From: Sycobia sp. Sy_11
Lineage: Eukaryota; Arthropoda; Insecta; Hymenoptera; Epichrysomallidae
Length of the DNA stretch: 64,000 nt
Direction of reading: 5' to 3'
Assembly: GCA_018907035.1 (NCBI GenBank)
Contig: JACCIC010000004.1
Span: 1,083,001 to 1,147,000, forward strand
A model generated the notes under the pieces. The model was not told the origin of the DNA. It worked only from the letters and a program-made list of their open reading frames with translations, and searched no databases. The translations under genes were made by a program, and so were the position numbers. This document shows positions 1 to 12,907 of the stretch, piece after piece (position 1 is the first letter of the stretch; each line of letters opens with the position of its first letter).

Positions 1-1107
1 TAACTCCATCCGGGTTACATACATTAATAAATCATTGAGCCTACTAAAAAATATATCAATTCATATAGCTGAATATATTTTTTAATATAAAAGTTAATAA
101 TGCTAAATTTAATATTTTTCATTTAGTTGGTGTGGTTACAATGATATTGTTTGATGCAATGTAATAGTTTAGAATTAGCAAAACACGAAGAGGAATTGCT
201 TTTTTAAGTACAATACTTCAAGAGATCAGCACCTTTCATATTGTTAAAAACAAATAATATATTGCAAAAGATCCTTTTTCGAGGACTAGTTGTTATAGAT
301 AAATAACAAATAACTACGAAAAAAAAATTTTTACTAATTTTTTGTAATGACTAATTTTAAATGTACGATGATAAATCAATTTGAATGTCACATTTACAAT
401 ATTATGTAAATAAAAGTTATAAATTTCGAATTTCACGAATTTCTTCCAATTAAACGATTGATACTTTGCAAATAATTTCTTATCTCAAAAATCTCGTAAT
501 GTTTTTATATTCGTCATTACATGTATCAAAAAAAAATATATTCAAACGATATTTAGAAGTCATAACGTCGGTCAAAGAAATTATCGGCGTTTCAAACCTT
601 TGTAAACATCATTTCCAGGACTGTTATGAACATAAAATTGTAACAATAACTGCACACTTCTTTATCGACTAACATCCATAATTTATTAAACTGAATTTAT
701 GATTAGTTAAATAAACAATTATAGATTAATAATGTGCGCTATTATTATTTCTATCATCTTCATTTAGGATACATAGCTTGGCAAAGTAACATTGCGAACT
801 AAATATTCTTTATTGCAGTGAGAAGTGATGTGTTTTCGATCAGGCAGAATTGCAATTAATCTATATAGCTTTTCATCAAGTATATGTATTGATTAATATT
901 TGATACCTATTATGGTTGCGAGAATGTAATTTAACAATTCTTTCGTTATGTTGAACGAACTATACGAAGTGGATTAATGACTGGACATAATACGTTCGTG
1001 GATCATACAATAAATTTGATCGGTATACTTACCGTTGATCATCAATTTTCACGTTTTCGAGCGAGTCAAACAAAGCCCATGAGAAAGATCCAGCGTACAT
1101 TCGCATG

Positions 1108-1110
<3 letters not shown>
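1..1110. other. AT-rich intergenic DNA, nothing recognised
   Basis: No coding signal on either strand; the short open frames here have random composition. Confidence 0.6.
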
Positions 1111-1166
<56 letters not shown>

Positions 1167-1492
1167 CATTAACCCGCATCCTCTCGATCCATTATACGCC
1201 TAAAAGGATCACAATAAAGCGAACCTTTTAAGTCATACGTTTCTCGCGCGTATCTTCCGCCGACATATAGCGCAAAAGCAAATAGAAAGCACAAAGGCTC
1301 GACCACAGATAACAAAGCCTCCGTGAATGAAAGCGACAGCGCCGCGAGCCAAGCAGCGGCTTTTTTTCGTGTGCGTACGCGCGACCACAAGTCGCGTCGC
1401 GTCGGTTATAGATGTGCAAAAACTCTTTAATTGTAGATATATGTATATATGTATGTATGCATGTATGTATGTATGTATGTATATATTGTATG

Positions 1493-1541
<49 letters not shown>

Positions 1542-1851
1542 TATACGTAAGGCCTACGTGTGATAGACGTATAGATAGATAAAAGGAGAATGTAAGAGAA
1601 CTGAAGGGTAGAGGGAGAGAATAGTTTCTACCGGTCAATGCTCGCAATTAGAATTTCATTTAACACCCGAGAACTGCAGCGTGCGCATTAACACTTGTAG
1701 CAAGAGGAAAGAAATCACGCGCACATGCAGACGCAGACACAAACGAACGGATCGTCCGTCCCTCTGTTCCCTTCGAGATACACGCCCGGAGGCTTTATAA
1801 TACGCGCGGTTTTTCTCTCGTCACCCTTTTCAGCTCCTTCGTCCCTTCGCT

Positions 1852-1921
<70 letters not shown>

Positions 1922-2139
1922 TCTCTTTCTCGCTCGCTCGCTCGATCTCTCGCTCTCTCATCATCACCAATCCAACGCCCGGCACATCAGAGAACATTAA
2001 AGCATATTCCGCGAACCGTGCACGTACGACGCAGCGGGCGAACGGTGGCGGCAGCGGCAGTATATGGCCTCGCAACTTCGCGGCCTATTAGCCCGGGCAT
2101 CTCGACCACCTGGATAGAAATTCAATCGAAGGAACTTGG

Positions 2140-2236
<97 letters not shown>

Positions 2237-2660
2237 CTCCGTATGTGGGTATGTGTGTGTGTGTGTGTGTATGCACTTTGTTCGGTGTGTATTCGCTCTC
2301 GGTACGAAACCCTCTGCGAAGAGTCGAAGCTCGCGCTTTTGTAAATGCGCGACTCTATGATGCCACGACAGGCTCCGATCTGTCAAGGACTTCTCCCGCT
2401 CGGACTCCCTCTCGTTTTCTCCCCCTCTTATAAAGAGAGCTCAAGCTTCACTTTCTGTCTCTCTCTCTCTCTCTCTCTCACTTCGCCATGTCTATTGCTT
2501 ACTTTCTTCTTTGCACTTCTGCTGTTTTTGCTATTTTTTCTTCTAATTTTCGCTTTTCCCAGTACAATCTGTTTTACAATGATGCGCAATGAAAAAACAT
2601 CATTTTATTCTCAAATTCTCGAATGTGCCACTACTGTTCACACACGGTAAACCGCCTGCT
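1111..2660. repeat. Compound microsatellite / GC-rich island 1
   Basis: (TA)n at 1114-1164, (TATG)n at 1440-1490 running into (TA)n at 1495-1535, (CT)n at 1856-1926 followed by CTCG repeats, (TA)n then (GT)n of about 42 units at 2141-2235 with a second GT run at 2258-2270, and (CT)n at 2458-2480. Unique DNA between them is GC-rich (for example 1200-1420, 1960-2110). The open frames here translate the repeats and are not genes. Confidence 0.9.
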
Positions 2661-3880
2661 TACCTATACTTACAAGGGAGTCTATAGTTATCGGAAAACC
2701 AATTGCTTTCTGTATGATAAAATAGATTTAAAAAATTAAAAAAATAACTACCTATCTATTTTTTGCCAATGGATCTTCCTTCTATTTAGTACCTTATTAT
2801 TTTCATATGAAAATTAATAAAATAGGGTTTCACTGGTACTAAACAGGTATAATATTTATTTTTTTCATTACATTTAATCAATTTTTTCGAGAAGGTATCA
2901 ATTGGTTCTGTGACTATAGATTCCTTTTCTTATCATGAAATTAGGAATAAATCTATGGTATATAAAAGTTAAATTTTATTTAATGATGATTAAATTCAAC
3001 CTGTATAGTTTTATGAAGATTTTACTTTTCCAATAAGGATCAACAACTTTAAAATTTATTGTTTGTGTTCAGGAAATATCTAATATAGTGCCAATTAAGT
3101 TTATATTGAAAATTCTCCTCAATAATTATCATTTCCTGACAATTAAATAGAAAACATTAATAAAATTAGTACTTTGATAAAAAAAATGATATGTGTATTC
3201 TTTGGAGGAACAAATGTAAATTAGATAGTGTAGAAATGTATATAGTAGATATATAATGATAGACTGGAAATTTGAAAAATAAAACTTGATCTCGGTAATT
3301 AAATGCTAGGATACTATAAATCTTAGAAACTCTATATTACAGACAGTTTTACTAGCAGCATAGAAAATTTGGATAATACGAAGGCTAAGTTCGTTTATAT
3401 TAAAGAAAATAAATAAATTATGAAATATAATACATATAAAAACATTTTTATTTAGATACATTTAATCGGGCAAAGAAGTAAACTAACTATTGTATTTACA
3501 CTGAATTTAATTATTTTGTCCATTTATTTATTATATATAAAGTGAAAATAAAAAAAAATTATGAAAACAATTGTAAATTCGGAAATATAACAGGAAATTC
3601 TAGCTGGATATGTTTCTTCATTTCTTTGGGGACTCAATGATTCCTCACATGAATCGAATACTTGATACAAAAGTGAGTGACGCCAAGAGGAAAGGTAAAA
3701 ATATAAGTAAAAATTTACGACTTGAAAGGACCTATAGAACCAGCCTTCAATGCTCGCACTTGGGGGATGACATAAGCTCATTGTTCACATCCCCTAAGGA
3801 AAAAGCTCTAACTCAGATTTAGAGAAAAACCAAAATAATCAATGTTATAGCTTATAGATTTACGCATTTTTAAAAACTTT

Positions 3881-3882
<2 letters not shown>
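2661..3882. other. AT-rich intergenic DNA, nothing recognised
   Basis: Two overlapping open frames on opposite strands at 3524-3822 have no recognisable domain and no supporting splice structure. Confidence 0.55.
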
Positions 3883-3932
<50 letters not shown>

Positions 3933-3935
3933 GCG
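3883..3935. repeat. (AC)n(GC)n dinucleotide tract
   Basis: About 18 AC units pass directly into about 9 GC units. The uninterrupted alternating purine-pyrimidine run is a strong Z-DNA-prone sequence. Confidence 0.95.
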
Positions 3936-5174
3936 AATACACCGAGAACTTTCCAAAATTTTAACGCATACACATTATAGATAGAATTTTTAACTTTTAT
4001 TTTGCTTTCAAAACATATAAGTCATAGATATAGGCTTGAAAAGACTATGTGTTAATAAATTTTGACGCAGAATCTGAAAAGACATGCAAACGTAAATGGA
4101 ATTTTTCTACTCGTAAAATTCAGAAAATATGCTGTTTCCCGTCGAGGAATTTCAACTGTCCTATTAATCGCCGCTAATTGTCGACAGAATTGTGTCATTT
4201 TGAGGGGTATCGGTGTAATCATCGGCAAACGTCATTTGACTGAAAATATTCAATAGAGAAAGTAGAGTAAACCGCTGCACCTAAGTAATCAATGAGTAAG
4301 GGTAAATGTATATAAGTAAAAGTAAATTATTCTTAATAAAGATATTAACATATACGACTGTCGAATGAATTACGCGTTCTTCCAGCAAAACGTTTATTCT
4401 TTTTCTCCTTTGGCAGAAGATAGGTAGGTAGGTATATGTTAATAACTGTGTTTTCAACAATTAGGTATGTATGTGGAACGGCGCTAAGTCTTCGCGTATA
4501 ATCCAGAGCTGTTGCGGGCAAGGCGAGCCGCCTTATACAACGCGCGACAGTGCTCATATATACGTATATGTGGAAAATAAGGAGGAAGGAGGATGGAGGA
4601 GGAGGAGGAGTAGACGAAGACGGATCATGAGTCGCGACTGCGCGACGGAAAAAGGGAGGAAGGAAAGACATATATACTTATTTTGCCCGTTCTCGGAGGA
4701 CCTTGATTTCGAACATGATTTCTCCATCTTGCACTCGTCGTCCTTTACGGTTGCCGTCGTTGACAAGAGGGCGACGCGCCTCTACGGACGCCGCGTACTC
4801 GTACGTGTTCTATGTGTGTGCTTATATGTAAATTTGCTCGTGAAGTTCTCTGCCGAGCAAAGAGAAAGTCAAGTGCGAGACTCAACTTGCGGCCGATAAT
4901 ATGAGCGAGATTGTATTTGCAATTGAAATACCTCCCACCCCGATCCCCTCCTGCGGAAGATCCCCAGCGTAAAACTACTCGCCAAGACGGGATCGCGCGC
5001 GGCTCTGCTTCTTTTCGCTTGCAGTTTCCGAAGGAGTAGATCAGAGGCCGCCGGATAAATAGATGCATACGATGTTTTATGTAACGATTAGAATTATGCC
5101 GCCATCACAATAACTTATAAAATTCAATACTGCTCCGAGCTGATGAAGACTTGGTCAATTACAAGATTCATCTT

Positions 5175-5176
<2 letters not shown>
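3936..5176. other. Intergenic DNA with GC-rich island 2 (about 4380-5070)
   Basis: The island holds purine-rich GGA/GAG runs (about 4580-4620) and mixed-composition DNA without a convincing frame: open frames run on both strands and match nothing recognised. The rest is AT-rich. Confidence 0.5.

Positions 5177-5225
<49 letters not shown>
5177..5225. repeat. (TA)n microsatellite
   Basis: About 24 TA units. Confidence 0.95.
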
Positions 5226-5231
<6 letters not shown>

Positions 5232-8200
5232 AAACTAATCATTTATATTATAAAAAAACGTTTTATTTCAGTCCCAATGCAAATTTCTACCCTGCCCACT
5301 GCTTTACAAACCAAATCTAGCACTTTTATCTTGATATTAATACTTTTCTAATCAATTTCAACGATCAAATTTATATATATGGAACCAATGTTTCTACTTA
5401 TTATACGAGTAAGTATTCAATTTTATCACCTTTTTTGTATGAACTCTTTCTGAAAATATTAAATAATTATTTCACATAAAATTATAAATTTTTATGTCAA
5501 GCAAATCGTAACAATTGAGGTAATAATAACTTTATAAATACAATATATTCAAATAACTATATGATTTCTCGTAAATTTCTGCAATGTATTTACAAATTTA
5601 TGATATGTAAACCGAGTTCTTGCCAATAAGTTATGAACAAAAGAAGTTCATATTCAATGATGTATCACTTATTAACAAATAAATTTCATAAATTTCTCCA
5701 AATTATATCAAGAAAAATAAGGGAAATTCTAATGAAACGTCAAAAATTCTCAATTTTTGATCATGTATGATTTTTTATTATAAAAGCACCTTCAATAAAA
5801 AAATACAATATGTTTTATGTCATATGTTTAATTGTAAAAAAAATTGTCTGCCATTTGCAAATTTATTCGTTGAAAGCCATAAAATTTTCAGTGTTTCGTA
5901 CCTGAGATTTGAACGGAGATGTTCAAGGATTCTAAAATAATATAGTAACACACTTCAGTGTTATTGCGCTTTTGCAATTGAAATAGTATATAACTCGTAT
6001 TGTGAATTCGAGGTAAATTATTAGTAAATAGTCGTGGTAATTGCATTCGAACTTACTACTCGTCCTCCATCAAGAATAAAAAACTCCACAGATATATCTA
6101 AAAATATTTACTTTTTAGTCGTGTTTGGGATTATACACTGTATTACGTGGACGTACATAAATATGCATAATTGCCGAGAGATGGATATTCTGAAGCAAAA
6201 AGGAACAATTGTTCTAACACAAACATTACGTATTCGAACGAAGAATTCCTTATCGACGGGGTGCGAGAGGAGGGGGGTAAAATCAAACATCGAAAGAGAA
6301 CAATTGTTTATTTCTGGTGGATTTTTATTCTGGAGCGGGATCTATGCTTATTATCAAGTAAATTTCTACGGTGCATTCGACTAGACCGAGGCGCGCCAGA
6401 AGATAGTTAAGAATCAAGAAAAATACCCGAGTTGTTTGTGAAATCGTATGGCTGTTAGAAGAGGATCTTGTATGAATTCATGCTTTCACAGACGCGTACA
6501 TGTCTAAAGCGTTTTACATATACATAAAAGATCTTATATAATTCTGTCAATATTCTCGAACTCGATATATATTATAATAATTGATGTAACATCTTTTCTC
6601 AGCGTACGAGAATTTGCCGTTGATCGCACACAATTATTATTTTATAAATTAATTCGATAGAACGTAAGCAAATAAGAAATTTATGTTCAAAGTTTACACG
6701 TGCGTATAATCTTTACGGATGTTTATGAAAAGCTATAATTAGTTATATTTACGTAATTTTCTTAAAAATAATAAACTAAAGGTTCATAATAATTTTTGGG
6801 TCGAGTGCTATTAAAAGCGAATGCTCGTTCAACTTTTCTGAATGCGAAAAAGGTATATATTAATCTCTGATTAAATATTTTTATAATGAACTCATCGTCG
6901 TGATCCCCGTAACTTTTGTAATTCTAATTTTATTTTCGCTTTCGCAAACTGCTCGCGATAAAACAAACAATAAATCCATGAATATTCCCGCTGGAAGCGC
7001 GCGTAGGTGCAAATAAATATTAATAGTAGAAAATAAAGATGTTTATTTTAATGCAGGATCCGCTGTGCTTTTTCCTCTCTTCTATAGGTATATACAATGA
7101 CTCTAGAATTCATACACCTTCGTATAATCCGTAATTAATAGAGTATTTCTCAATGTTAATAGGTAACCCTGCCACCTACAACAAGCTTTAAAATTACTTA
7201 AATTAAATTTGAATCGAGTCCAGCTTTTCATTATTAAAATCAACTAATAGAAAAGGTGCTTCCGTTAAATTGATTTTATCACATGGTTAAAATGAAAAAA
7301 AAAATTATTATTAACGAAAATAGTGTAAATAATACCAAAATTGATGATAATAAATGAAAATCTAACTCTTGGACTAAATTTCATTGTTTTACGATATTAT
7401 CAGTTAATGAATTCTTTTAAATATTTTTTTATTACATAACTAAACGTTATGTAATATAAAATGACTATTAAAATATACAAAAAATTAAAGTTATATTTAT
7501 GTCGGCTGTTGTAAACTAAATTAACAAATATAAGTATAATTGAAGGCCGTATAACCGAAAAAAATTTTCATTAATTTAATATACAAAAAAGTTATATTAC
7601 AAAGATGCAAGCTCCGATATTTTTTATTACAACTTGATATCTGGACTCAAATATTCACATCAACGAACTTAGAAGAACAATATTTTTACAGTACACAACT
7701 GAACATAATTCCAAAATAAATATATTTTATTTTGAAACATCTCCACACGTAATATTTGCAATTGAATTTATATAGTTCTATTTTCAGCGATAATATCGTT
7801 GTTTTGTCTTTTCTTATTAACTATACATAAGATATAAATATGTAATTAATATTTGTATGAACTTTCACGATAATTGGTATTGATTTATATATCTCTAATA
7901 GCGGAAGAGTCCGATATTACCTAGATAATTTAACTCAAGATGCACATAGTTGTTAGCTCGCTTTTTTGAGCCTTGATAATGAAAGAAGATGCGTTCCCTG
8001 AGGAGGTCAGGTAGCGGCATGCGCAATCAATAGGGGTAGATGCGTCAACTTCATCAGTCTCGACTCCAATGACTAACTATAAGGTGGACTTAGCAATCTT
8101 TATGTGAACTCTCATAAATTTATGTACATTTTAAAATCCACATAATTATTTATTTTACTAGTTCATCGTCTTTCTTGTGTTTTTCAATGATTATCGTTAA

Positions 8201-9270
8201 ATGAATATATTTACACAAAAAGGAAGCCATCAACACAGCATCTCGTTTATTCATTTCTCGAATCGTGAACAATCGTAATCAAAAATAATAAATTAATAAG
8301 CAAGGTAGAAGTATGATTAAAAAAATAGACGATTTGTTGCATCGAAGGTGAACTATGAAATTATTACATTTTTATAACAATTTTAAGGTCTTACTTATCT
8401 TATTACCAATACAGTTTTCGAATATCATTGTTTATCAAAATAAAAGAAGAAACCAGTAGTATATTAACTTATTAGTCAGTCATGTTCACAGTCTTTATTA
8501 TACTTTCAAAAATAATGAATACTAAATGTTTTAAATTAAAGAGTAGTTATGTTTTAAATCAAATGTTTCTAATTAAATGTTAAATTGACTATTCTTTAAT
8601 AAAAGCTTACTTTTAAGCTTATACTAAAACTTCTAAATTAAATTTAATTTGAATTGCAATAAAGTATTACATGAAAAACTCCTTTGCTGTATAAAAAATT
8701 GTTCTTCATTTCTATATTGTTAAAGAATTCAGTTTACCCTCCATGTCGTAATTTATGTAATAATTTCTGTATTTGCAAAACAATAAATATAAACAGTATA
8801 ATATCTTATTTATAAACTATTTTGTTCGATGACAAAATGTTTCTGCAACCACTGCAGCATACTTTAAAAATATTTTAGAAATATTGTCTCAAAGTATTAC
8901 TTTGTAACATTGTTCTGTAAGTGCCTTTAAGTTGCTGTACGTTATGAATCAAATACTGTAAAAAATAAATCAAAGAATGCGAGAATTTACGCAGATTTTA
9001 AGATATATATTATATGAAACAAGGACAGTAAATTATTATTTCGGTGCAAGTACATGAAAACAAACTTCAAAAAATAAATATATTATACATTTACTATACG
9101 TATTTCTTTAATCCCAATGCATTTGAAAATTAGTAAAAGTACTTTTAGTCGATGTAGTTAGCGAATACTTCAAACACAAAAATTAAATTTTTATTATCTT
9201 CAAAAATGGCAGATGCAGACCGCGTCTACTGGTTATAGTTATATTTACGTACATGTATATACCCACATAT
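5226..9270. other. AT-rich intergenic DNA
   Basis: Nothing recognised. A 200-nt segment of more balanced composition at about 7905-8110 stands out from its surroundings but has no clear frame or known RNA signature. Confidence 0.5.
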
Positions 9271-9271
9271 A

Positions 9272-9333
<62 letters not shown>

Positions 9334-9679
9334 GTCCGAGGATGTACACTTCTGAAGGTGGTTCTATCGCGCATCGCGTTCAATCTTCTTCTCTCTCGCT
9401 TGAATGAATTTGCGTGTCGTCATCGCGGCGCCAGACTCGCGCGAGTACCTCTGTGCGCGAGTCTTCGCCCACGCGTTATCTCTCCCTCCCTCCATCGTCG
9501 CACATTCATTCAGATCTCCGCGCGCCTCTTCGCACTCCGCAAACAGCCTCCACCTCTTCTCCCCGCTCCCACCACCATCGCCGCCACCACCCTCTCGCTC
9601 ACTCTCGACTCTCCACTTTTCCATCGCAAACCTGTCTCGCTGCGAACTCTTTATCTCTCGTATTCTCGCATATATATAT

Positions 9680-9720
<41 letters not shown>

Positions 9721-9795
9721 CTAGGTCTTTTTCTCTTGGCGGTGAAAACACGTGGAGACCCCCTTCCTCTCCCTCCCTCCCTCTCTCTCTCCTCC

Positions 9796-9861
<66 letters not shown>

Positions 9862-9970
9862 CTCTGTACACAGAATCACGCCGTCAACGGAGTGCGTAGC
9901 CCTAGGTGAAGTATATATATACACATATACATATATATGTATATGTATATATGTATATAAATAAATATAT

Positions 9971-10030
<60 letters not shown>

Positions 10031-10459
10031 AAGTATTATTCGCGGTTAGCGGAGTTTAGATCTAGCCGCGCGCTCATACACTTCGGCGACCAACTACGTC
10101 ACATCGTTCCACGGCGACCGCGCATTTGTATGCATCCCTCGTGCACACGCGCGCGAGCGCAGCTCTATCGCATGGGAGGTGCCCATTAAGAAGGTTTATT
10201 ATATACAATTGCGGGAGACCCCGCGGCATCGGATCATCGCGGGCGCCCGCTCTCGATATCGAGGGTTGGGAGAGGGGGCGGAGAAGAGGAGGCAGGGGTG
10301 AGGGGAGCTCAGGACCTTGCACCGCGGCCGCGAGCTGCGCGTGCGCGCGAGCGAGCGAGCGAGCGAGCGGCCCTGACGGCCGTCGCGCTCTGGGCGATCG
10401 GAAAAAAATTTCCCGAGAAAGCGAGTGATGTATCGCGCCATCGAGCAGGGGGCGAGTGG

Positions 10460-10507
<48 letters not shown>

Positions 10508-10730
10508 GTTTGAATGTATTTATGTATATATGTACGTATGCATGTATGCTTGTATGCATGTATGTATGCTTGGGCTCTGCGCACGGCACGCGCGCGATCG
10601 AGCAAAAGAGGAGGAGGAAAATTCTCTTCGATTCTAGGACCACGGGCTGTTGAATGGGATATCCCGGCTCTATCTATCGCCCCCCTCTCGCCTCTTCGCT
10701 CTTTACTACCCTCCTTCCACTTAAGCTTAT
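9271..10730. repeat. Compound microsatellite / GC-rich island 3
   Basis: (TA)n at 9279-9327, C- and CT-rich unique DNA at 9360-9660, (TA)n at 9670-9716, (CT)n at 9764-9857, a 24-nt perfect palindrome of TA/CA at 9922-9945, (CA)n at 9971-9987, (TA)n to 10025, a GC-rich segment 10040-10460 containing (GAGC)n at about 10345-10369, (TA)n at 10464-10501 and (TATG)n at 10500-10570. The GC-rich segment is a candidate CpG-type promoter, but no gene start is visible. Confidence 0.85.
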
Positions 10731-11929
10731 AATTTCAGATAAATTCTATATATTCAGCATCCAAATCGCTTTTCTCATCTCTTTTTTTGCATAGGCGATG
10801 TATGATTTATTTAATGGCTAGTAAAGTTTCTTAATTGTTTTTTACCTGAATTTCTGCTATAATTTCTTCAATATTATATATAATAAAAAATAATCATGTG
10901 TTCTTGATTGTAAGTGTTTTCTATTCTGCTATAATATAATACAGTATCGCATAAAATTATGCAATGCTCCATAATTTATATCAATTCCAACTTTTAGACA
11001 CTCTGTTTCAATATATCAACATATTGTCAATCAATGTTAAGTTTATCATGTAGAACATAAAATATCGTGTCAGCACTGTAGCCGTAGGAGCTACATTTCC
11101 AATTTTTCATTGTTCTAGAAATTATCAATATTACGAACTTAAAAAACTTATAATAGTAATTTTTGTATCAAATACGCGAAAAAAATTTGAGCCTCCAATT
11201 TAGTAGAATTTTTGCGATAGTGCAAATTTCTCACCCAAAATATAAACTTTATTTTTTGATTCATTAAACGCAAATACGTATTTTGTTTCCTATTTTAAGG
11301 GTATAAAACGTTCATTTTATTGCCTATGCCTTTTCCGTTTATCTATAGGTCTAGAAACTATATTTAACTCAAAATGAGAGACATGATTAAATATTGAGAA
11401 TTACAGAATGCAGGAATGATAAAAAATATTATGTAATATCACATACTTGAAAATATTCAACAAGATTTTTGTCTCATGTTTTGATTATGGTAAAAATAAT
11501 AGAGCCCAAATAATATATAATAAAATTATAATAATAAAAATATGAAATGCTACATAAATGTAAACTAAATTCACCAAATGTGTAAATGAAAAATTGTTCA
11601 AAATTTCCCGACTTTCATATAAGAAATACTATTGTGATTGCAAGTGCCACAAATGAAAAGTGTATTTATAAAGAAAACAGATTTCATGTGCCTAGAGGCG
11701 TAAGATAAAAATTTTTGCATACAAAAAGGTAGAAATAAATATTTTGTACCTAATAAATCAAAAAACTCATCAATTTTCTTGTTCTTCGATAAATATTGAA
11801 AAGTGAAATGATGTGACATACGTTTTTCTCAAAACTACTTTATTAATTGGTGTAAGCGATTACGAAAAAACTAAATGAGTTTTGTTGAACGAAAATTGGA
11901 ATATCTAATAAATGTCAGATATGGATGAC
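10731..11929. other. AT-rich intergenic DNA, nothing recognised
   Basis: No coding signal; one random-looking open frame at 11598-11819 was not accepted. Confidence 0.55.
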
Positions 11930-12500
11930 TAATTTTATCCAGATCGATCGAGGCAATTCGGATTGATTGTTGATTACCTCTAAAATGAGCCCTGGAAAAT
12001 TTTAGAAGCTAATGCTCTTCCGATTCCAAAATATCATACTGTTATATTTACAATTAGTAAAGAAACTTTGCAGTCAGATGAATAATAAGATTCGAAAAAA
12101 GAATAACATTTCAAGAAAAAAGTTTCAATAATCTTGTTCTTCAATAAAAAATTTATTGTTTCTTACTTATTGTCAATCCAATTTAGATCAATTCTGATTA
12201 CGTTAGTTCAGTAAGTAATCACCTTTTAACGTGTATTAATCTGTTTGAAATGCAATTCATAATAACTAAGAAATTACGCGTTTGTTGTTAACTTTTTTAA
12301 TTAAAATCTTCATTGTTTTAACTAAAGTATTAAAAAATGCATTTAAGTTAACAAAATTCTTAGACTAATTTAATTAGAAAGAAATCAAGAGAGAATTACT
12401 AATTTTAAATAAGAAAGCATTAATCTTGAGAATGGAAGATCGTTAAGTTTTAAAATTACACAGGGCTCATTTTGAAGGTAATCAGAGTTGCCTTCTTCAA
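11930..12500. mobile_element. MITE-like inverted-repeat element (family A)
   Basis: Two arms of about 75 nt in opposite orientation (11952-12030 and 12422-12492) share blocks such as GATTACCT, AAAATGAGCCCTG and CTCTTCC, at about 80% identity by eye. The 390-nt core is AT-rich and non-coding. A third, single copy of the arm lies at 27135-27230. This fits a non-autonomous DNA transposon; the target-site duplication was not established. Confidence 0.5.
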
Positions 12501-12864
12501 CCTTGAACAAACCCATGAGTCATATGTCGCAACCTCTCCTTTTAAAGTAAATTTTTTTCGCGTCACCTGAATACTGAGAAACTAAACGCCGATCTCCTTA
12601 GGGTTTTTTCATAATTAAATTTGATTTCTAAAATAAATAAATTGTATAATTTAATGTACTAATAAAATATTTTTAATGTTCCGGAGATTATTGGCATTTT
12701 TATAATCTTCAAAAAATGCTTTGAATGTCTTTAATAATTGAATTGTTATAATTAAAATATTTTAAAACAATTAAAATATTTTTATATTAATTGAATAAGT
12801 TATGGATATATCATAGAATAAAGAAAATCATAAATATTTGTGATAAATGCAATGCTTTAATATC
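12501..12864. other. AT-rich spacer between inverted-repeat element and prophenoloxidase
   Basis: Nothing recognised beyond the 3' flank of prophenoloxidase. Confidence 0.5.
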
Positions 12865-12870
12865 TTTATT
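12865..12870 (-). terminator. Candidate polyadenylation signal of prophenoloxidase
   Basis: AATAAA lies on the minus strand 38 nt past the prophenoloxidase stop codon, the only such hexamer that close. This would give a very short 3' UTR. Inferred from position only. Confidence 0.4.
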
Positions 12871-12907
12871 TTTATAGAATTTTTAATGGAATCAAATAGA
12901 TTATAAC

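Noticed and set aside
1111..2660. Many overlapping open frames encoding poly(Tyr-Ile), poly(Ser-Leu), poly(Cys-Val), poly(His-Thr)
   Set aside because: They are translations of dinucleotide microsatellites in all frames and both strands.
9253..10732. Long open frames (up to 189 codons) on both strands
   Set aside because: They arise from stop-poor GC-rich and CT-repeat DNA; no domain, no consistent strand, no splice context.
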